A stretch of DNA of 21,003 nucleotides from Candidatus Methylomirabilis sp. GTDB taxonomy: Bacteria; DYJV01. Shown in pieces: positions 16,141 to 21,003 of this stretch. Both the position numbers and the translations under genes were made by a program. The stretch covers positions 1 through 21,003 of the forward strand of contig DYJV01000041.1 in NCBI GenBank assembly GCA_020722945.1, given 5' to 3'. Position 1 is the first letter of the stretch. Every line of letters begins with the position of its first letter. The notes under the pieces are model-generated. The model did not search any database, was not told where the DNA came from, and saw only the letters and a list, made by a program, of their open reading frames with translations.

Positions 16141-18373
16141 CCAATTTCTCCATATCTGAAAAGTTATTTGAAGTTTTATCTTCAACTATTTTTAAAATTG
16201 CAGTAACAAGCAAAACTATTTCATCGAGTGTCAACTGCCCCCTATCCATTTTGCTTTTCAAATTCTTATAATCCTCACATCCACTCAATCTTTCTAAAAC
16301 ATCAAAAGCTTCCGATATATGCTCCATTCGTAGATCTTCCCGATAAAAACTTTCTGCTGATAAATTAAATGATTCTGAATCTTTATCAAATGGCGTCTCT
16401 ATATTTATTTTGCTACAAATTTTCTTTGTCAATCTTGAAGAGACTCTACTTTTTTTATCTTTTACCCTATTTTCAAGATCAGCAACAATATCGTGAAGAT
16501 TACTATTTTCAATAATAGAACTCCCCTCTTGCTTTATGAAATTTATCAGAGCTTGGTTGTAATCATCAATTTTTACTTTAAAATAATTGTTGTATCTACT
16601 GCTCTTCTTTATATTTTTGCAATTTTTTAATATATTTTGCATAAATACATTTTTACTATCTCTATTTACAAAGAAAGATTTTAAGCCTATTGCTGATGCA
16701 AAAATAGGAAATCTTCGTTCACTTTCAATTGTAGGGGTGTCAGGGATATCACTGTGAGTAATTTTACCACTTGCTGCTAATCTGTAAGCAATTTCTGTTA
16801 TAAGGATTTGCAATGAAGTTGCACTGCTCATATCTTTGATTATAGAATCAAAAAGGCTGTAATACCTACCCTCAAAACCTGTCCACCCAACTTTGTTTAT
16901 CTCTCTCAAACGGTAAAAACAGTAAAAAGATAGATTTTTATGAAAGATTCCAAGCTGATTTAGCTCTTTTTTTAATCTTTCATGATTTCCAACTTTACCA
17001 TCAAATGCTGGTGAATTAGACGTGCTTAAAGGAGCAACAAGATAATCTAACAACCTATAATCAGGAACAAAATCCCCTTTAAGCCTCAACACTCTTTTAA
17101 AAAACTTGTCAACCCATTCAGGACCAAAAGGTGTAAATGTTTTCCCAAATAATTTTATCTTTGCTTTATTCTTCCACTTTCTCCAGAGCATTCTCAAATG
17201 AGTATAATCAAGCTCATGAGGTAAAAAGCCGAGTGCTGTTTCGGGATGCATATTTTCAAAATTAAGCCTGTGGGGTGATGCTGAATAGTTAGAGGGGAAG
17301 AGTGAAATAAAATGTTCAACTATTTTGATCACTAAATCTCCAAAATATTTCTCATTTTCTACTCCCAACTCTTTTGAATCACGAAAACTCTTTTCGAGAA
17401 TCGAGCTGCCAATATTTATATGTATTCCATTATTTGAGAGCGACGTTGTTGAAATATCGGGCAAAATTACCAAATTATTTTTTAAAAGTCCTGCATCTTT
17501 ACATTTTGAGATAGTTTTTAATTTACTCATACTCAAAACTTTGTGGCAGAGGTGCATATACTCTTTCTTCTCTTCCCCCTTATCCCAACCTGAAAGAGAT
17601 GGGCTAACAAATATCTCTCTATAAAGCTCATCAGGGATTACAGAATTCAAACTTCTCTGATTGACTGGTGGGAGTGGCGATTCATAAACTACTACCTTTT
17701 GACCTGACGAAGTCAGAGCAAATTTTATATTAGAGTATTCAACAGCAAGTTGTGTAAGTAAATACCTCAAAAGATACTCTTCAGAAATCCCAACTCCTAT
17801 ATCTCGTATATTTATACCCTTTATAAGATAAAGTGATAATGTTTCAGGGGAAGTGTTATCATTTGAGAAGTTTTTAAGTATAGATTCACCTATACTCTTT
17901 GATTTTTGATCTAAAAACTGAAAAAGATCTGTAAGTGCAATCTTTATAAGGTAACTGACAGGGATCCTGACAAATACTCTCTCATTTATATTTATAAAGA
18001 AAGTATCGTAATCCTCTCTAAATCCTGACAAAGGGTTACTCTTATCTTTGAGAAGATCATTACTAAAAAGAGTTTTTGCATCCTCTGAAAGGTTATCTAT
18101 TGGTATCCTTACCCAACTATTCTCCCATATCCTGCTTTGACTATTATTAAGATAATCATCAATTTTTTCGAGGATTGATGGTGAAATATCTTTATTTAAT
18201 ACTCTCTGCTTGAGGTTTTTATAAAATAGAGAGTTTTGGATATTTTGAACAATATCTATGTTAGAAGCACTACCCTCTACTGCAACCTGAAGCTCTGTCT
18301 CTGTGCCTGCTGTTGTAAATATGTGGTTTGGCAAAATTTTTAGAGATTCATCTTTTATCTTTATAATTTTCAT
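16118..18373 (-). CDS. Large cytoplasmic protein of unknown family
   Basis: I do not recognise this 751-residue protein. It has no signal peptide or membrane segment, so it is probably cytoplasmic. The central part looks well conserved in character: HPETALGFLPHELDYTHLRM (376-395), FGKTFTPFGPEW (409-420), GWTGFEGRYYSLFD (496-509), THSDIPDTPTIESERRF (539-555) and SSRYNNYFKV (591-600) are rich in His, Glu, Arg, Trp and Tyr in the way enzyme cores are. The last 130 residues are charged and less distinctive. It lies between the PHP-glycosyltransferase gene (3-nt gap upstream) and the decarboxylase gene (23-nt overlap), and has no clear Shine-Dalgarno, so its translation is tied to theirs. The context points to the same lipid or glycolipid pathway. 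No reaction can be assigned. Confidence 0.85.
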   Translation of the reverse strand: MKIIKIKDESLKILPNHIFTTAGTETELQVAVEGSASNIDIVQNIQNSLFYKNLKQRVLNKDISPSILEKIDDYLNNSQSRIWENSWVRIPIDNLSEDAKTLFSNDLLKDKSNPLSGFREDYDTFFININERVFVRIPVSYLIKIALTDLFQFLDQKSKSIGESILKNFSNDNTSPETLSLYLIKGINIRDIGVGISEEYLLRYLLTQLAVEYSNIKFALTSSGQKVVVYESPLPPVNQRSLNSVIPDELYREIFVSPSLSGWDKGEEKKEYMHLCHKVLSMSKLKTISKCKDAGLLKNNLVILPDISTTSLSNNGIHINIGSSILEKSFRDSKELGVENEKYFGDLVIKIVEHFISLFPSNYSASPHRLNFENMHPETALGFLPHELDYTHLRMLWRKWKNKAKIKLFGKTFTPFGPEWVDKFFKRVLRLKGDFVPDYRLLDYLVAPLSTSNSPAFDGKVGNHERLKKELNQLGIFHKNLSFYCFYRLREINKVGWTGFEGRYYSLFDSIIKDMSSATSLQILITEIAYRLAASGKITHSDIPDTPTIESERRFPIFASAIGLKSFFVNRDSKNVFMQNILKNCKNIKKSSRYNNYFKVKIDDYNQALINFIKQEGSSIIENSNLHDIVADLENRVKDKKSRVSSRLTKKICSKINIETPFDKDSESFNLSAESFYREDLRMEHISEAFDVLERLSGCEDYKNLKSKMDRGQLTLDEIVLLVTAILKIVEDKTSNNFSDMEKLDDSSICM

Positions 18374-18376
18374 TTA

Positions 18377-20785
18377 TTAATTGATAGCGTAAAGAATATT
18401 TTCTAATAGAGATTTGCTCTCTTCAACTTCAATAAAGTTGTTACTCTCCTGAAACATTTGCTCTATAATGTTATCCCAGTTATAATATTCGAGAACTCTT
18501 CTTCTTGCCTCTTCTCTAAATTTTATATAATTTTCAGGATTATATCTCTTCTCTTCAATAAGTTGACTTATTAGATTTACCCAATCATCGTAATTTTGGG
18601 TAGGTAGAGAAAATCCTGTTTTACCATTATCAATTATCTCCTTTGGTCCTCCAACATCTGAAACAATAGAGCAAACCCCGCATGCTTGTGCTTCTAATAC
18701 AACCATGCCAAACGTCTCTGTAAGACTTGGGAAAATTAAGAAATCAGCATCTGAATATATATCTGGTAACTTATTATACTCAACTTTACCTTTGAAGGTA
18801 AGATTATCTACATCTTTATATCTTTTTTTAAACTCTTCAAGATTAGGTCCTGCACCCACTATTTTAAACTCTATATCTTTATATCTTCTCTGAAGCTCCA
18901 TGAAAACCTTTATTGCAAAATCTATATTTTTATCCATAGATACCCTGCCTACATACAGAAGAGATACTTTTTTTCTCTTTTGTAACTCTAAAAAAGATTT
19001 TTTAGGATAAAATACATCAGTTTCTATACCTCTATTAAATTTTGTCAGTTTACTTTTTGGAATACCCCTTTTCTCTAAAAATTCAATATACTCATGAGAG
19101 GGAACAGCTGCAAAGCTCATTAAACTGTAAAATTTAACAAGAAGTGTCTCTATAAGTTGCGAGAGATCCTCTTTCTCACTAATATACGATATTTCAGATG
19201 CAAAATCGGTATGAAATACTCCAATACTTTTTATATTCAGAAGTCTTGATATTATTACTCCAAGCATTCCAACAGGACCTGGCGTAGATATATAAATTTC
19301 ATCAGGATTTAATTGATCCACTATCTTAAGTGCTTTTAGAAATGATGGAATCTTTATCGTTATATCAGGGTAGTAAGGTAGTGGAAATGAGTAAACTTCT
19401 GGGATAAGGATTATATTGCTACTTAATCTACTGTTTTCCCTCTCCTCACTATTGAGTGAAGAGATAATTTTGAGAGGCAAACCTTTTCTCTCTGATATTT
19501 TATCTATAGTTTTTAAAGTTACAGATACTCCGTTGAGATCATCAATTGTATCTGTAAACCACAATATCTTCTTCTTTTTTTTGCTGAATTTGAAGTTCCT
19601 TTTTAACTCTTCGAGTATCTTCCTATTTTTATTCAGATGGTTAAAACTGCTGAAAAAGGGTGATATCATAAAGAGTAAGGTTATTATCGAACCTACATCC
19701 CTGCTTATTTTAAAAAAATTGACTTTTTTAATATTTTTCCCAATTGAAGATACAATCTTCCCAAGATATTCATCTGTAACATTTGAAATCTTATCATAAA
19801 TAATAGCGGTTCTTTTCTCAACATCTTTATTAATATCTATTTCCGAACACTCCTCAATAAGAGAGACAACCGTATCAGCAATCTTAGAGTTTAACTCTTT
19901 TGAGAGTTTTGATATCTTGTATTTATCAATTATAGAGATTTTTTTGTTGGCAAATAAGTAACTATTAATATTAGAAAAGAAATTTTCTGACTCTATCTTA
20001 TTTGATTTTGTATATTGGAATGCAATATTATAAATAGTAAAAACAAAATCTTGAAATGTATTATTTCTACCACCAAAGGTGCTTTTCTTATTAAGAATAT
20101 TATTTAAAAAATGTTTTGGTGTTGCAGCATCACAAATTGTATACGTTGTCCCACAATATAGACCACTATGGTCATCTGACCCACCAGTAAAACTTTTTTT
20201 CCAAGGAGAGTAAGGGAGCGGTTCTATCTTGTATTTTCTAAAAAGATGCTCTATGTTGTAAGGCTCAAGATAGGAGAGTATATCAATCCATGTCTGATTG
20301 TGGGTAAGATTCCTCGCACCATTGATACCTTCAAATACATCAAACAGAAGTATTAACTTTTCAAGATGTTCAAGTTTTAATTTATTGTTTATCGAAAAAG
20401 TTGCATGAGCCACTGAATATGGGAGCTCTTCATTTATTATATAACTTCTTAAATCATAAATATTGTTCCTGATTTTATTTATAAAATCAAATTGTGACTC
20501 TGTAAAACCAAATATCAGGATATGTATCTTGCAGTTATCTTCCGGGAAATATGTAGTTGTCTCAACACCTGTAAAAGTGTTTAGAGGGTATTTTTCATTA
20601 AGAATAAGGGAACCTGTAATATCATTGTGGTCAGTAATTGTTACAAAATCCATACCCCTTTCCATAGCTGTGTTGTAGATATGGTCAACTTTTGTATAGC
20701 TTTCGCTTGCACCTATCTTCTTGAGAAACCACTCTGATGGGTGTTTGGAGTATTCAGAATGAACATGAAGGTCAACTTTTGCCAC
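18377..20785 (-). CDS. PHP-domain / GT4 glycosyltransferase fusion
   Basis: An 802-residue two-domain protein. Residues 1 to about 240 are a PHP metallo-hydrolase domain with a full set of likely metal ligands: H7-x-H9, D52-H53 (TITDHND), E75 (TGVET), H88, H127 (VAHATF) and D204-D205-H206 (GGSDDHSG). A helical linker (about 250-400) includes a hydrophobic stretch at 364-381. Residues about 405-790 are a GT-B fold glycosyltransferase of the GT4 type, with a donor-site motif E690-x7-E698 (TETFGMVVLEAQACG), LLYVGRVSMDKN and the acceptor-side GVFHTDF. The start is GTG at 20785 with AAAAGGAG 6 nt upstream, in keeping with the MAKVDLHVHS opening of PHP proteins. It is the first gene of the run. The PHP part might remove a phosphate from the glycosylated product, or be regulatory. 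Confidence 0.87.
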   Translation of the reverse strand: MAKVDLHVHSEYSKHPSEWFLKKIGASESYTKVDHIYNTAMERGMDFVTITDHNDITGSLILNEKYPLNTFTGVETTTYFPEDNCKIHILIFGFTESQFDFINKIRNNIYDLRSYIINEELPYSVAHATFSINNKLKLEHLEKLILLFDVFEGINGARNLTHNQTWIDILSYLEPYNIEHLFRKYKIEPLPYSPWKKSFTGGSDDHSGLYCGTTYTICDAATPKHFLNNILNKKSTFGGRNNTFQDFVFTIYNIAFQYTKSNKIESENFFSNINSYLFANKKISIIDKYKISKLSKELNSKIADTVVSLIEECSEIDINKDVEKRTAIIYDKISNVTDEYLGKIVSSIGKNIKKVNFFKISRDVGSIITLLFMISPFFSSFNHLNKNRKILEELKRNFKFSKKKKKILWFTDTIDDLNGVSVTLKTIDKISERKGLPLKIISSLNSEERENSRLSSNIILIPEVYSFPLPYYPDITIKIPSFLKALKIVDQLNPDEIYISTPGPVGMLGVIISRLLNIKSIGVFHTDFASEISYISEKEDLSQLIETLLVKFYSLMSFAAVPSHEYIEFLEKRGIPKSKLTKFNRGIETDVFYPKKSFLELQKRKKVSLLYVGRVSMDKNIDFAIKVFMELQRRYKDIEFKIVGAGPNLEEFKKRYKDVDNLTFKGKVEYNKLPDIYSDADFLIFPSLTETFGMVVLEAQACGVCSIVSDVGGPKEIIDNGKTGFSLPTQNYDDWVNLISQLIEEKRYNPENYIKFREEARRRVLEYYNWDNIIEQMFQESNNFIEVEESKSLLENILYAIN

Positions 20786-20825
20786 TTTGTCTCCTTTTAG
20801 TTTTTTCCTTTTTTATGAAAGTGTT

Positions 20826-20852
20826 GTTTTAAATTTATAAAATTGTTGTCAA
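20826..20852 (-). promoter_or_regulatory. Weak promoter candidate for the PHP-GT4 lipid run
   Basis: On the minus strand there is a consensus TTGACA (20847-20852), but the best -10 at a tolerable distance is TAAAAC (20826-20831), spacing 15. It lies about 40 nt upstream of the GTG start. The -35 is good and the -10 poor. Confidence 0.3.
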
Positions 20853-20884
20853 AAAATTGTAAATTCAGCTATTTTTAAATAATT

Positions 20885-20983
20885 TCAGGCTGGTAAAGAG
20901 GATAAAAGATCACAATATCCAAAGATAACCTTGAGATTTAAAATAATAATAGGATAGTGTATAGAAAAGTTCGCAATTTTCAT
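20885..20983 (-). pseudogene. Possible 5' remnant of an RND-type transporter
   Basis: A short minus-strand frame (32 codons and TGA) begins MKIANFSIHYPIIIL and ends FGYCDLLSSLPA. RND efflux proteins typically open with a similar pattern: a short amphipathic start, F-S-I-x-x-P, a hydrophobic helix, then FG-x-x-x-L-x-x-LP. The resemblance in order and spacing suggests a truncated or decayed gene start. A stop follows and nothing after it continues the family. It is only a pattern match over about 30 residues, so it could be chance in AT-rich DNA. Confidence 0.3.
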
Positions 20984-21003
20984 ATAAGATAAGCTTCTCT
21001 TAA

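Noticed and set aside
16141-16185. TTG start at 16185 for the decarboxylase gene (15 extra residues)
   Set aside because: It would overlap the upstream gene by 68 nt and lacks a good ribosome binding site, whereas ATG at 16140 has GGAG at 7 nt.
19416-19799. 127-codon plus-strand reading frame
   Set aside because: It is antisense to the PHP-GT4 gene; its Leu/Phe/Ser-rich translation is what antisense of Lys/Glu-rich coding DNA gives.

Overview
The window is AT-rich, densely coded DNA from a Gram-negative (diderm) bacterium. Outer-membrane and envelope proteins are present: a FadL-type porin, an AsmA/YhdP-type lipid-transport protein, LapA/LapB, and a secreted lipase. Base composition and gene content would fit a Deferribacterota-like lineage, but no rRNA or other marker gene is present, so this is only an impression. 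No tRNA, rRNA, CRISPR array or intact mobile element was seen.

Layout. (1) 3-446: the 3' end of a PD-(D/E)XK nuclease-like protein cut by the window edge, then about 500 bp of non-coding DNA with a REP-like double hairpin, degenerate AT-rich repeats and a 7-bp tandem repeat. (2) 952-3031: an OmpR-type response regulator and its histidine kinase (plus strand). (3) 10238 down to 3158 (minus strand): a tightly packed four-gene run, a LapA-LapB fusion, gpmI, comF and a 1202-residue AsmA/YhdP-like protein. (4) 10239-10664: a divergent intergenic region with a promoter in each direction, a 15/16-bp inverted repeat and two smaller dyads. (5) 10665-13973 (plus strand): a VolA/Pla-1-like secreted lipase followed by a FadL/OMPP1 outer-membrane transporter, closed by a hairpin that may terminate from both sides. 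(6) 20785 down to 14067 (minus strand): a four-gene run, a PHP-glycosyltransferase fusion, a 751-residue protein of unknown family, a phosphatidylserine decarboxylase-like enzyme and an Lgt-like integral membrane protein. (7) The right edge holds a short minus-strand reading frame resembling the first residues of an RND transporter, perhaps a decayed gene.

How the genes fit together. Most of the window concerns envelope lipids. The lipase and FadL porin form a plausible unit for releasing and importing fatty acids. The LapA-LapB fusion (LPS synthesis control in enterobacteria) and the AsmA/YhdP-like protein (phospholipid traffic to the outer membrane) share one run with two housekeeping genes. 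The fourth run looks like an uncharacterised lipid-head-group or glycolipid pathway: a soluble GT4 glycosyltransferase fused to a PHP hydrolase, a pyruvoyl decarboxylase, an Lgt-fold membrane enzyme and a protein with no family I recognise. It is the strongest candidate here for an undescribed system. Its product is unknown and its function is inferred from context only.
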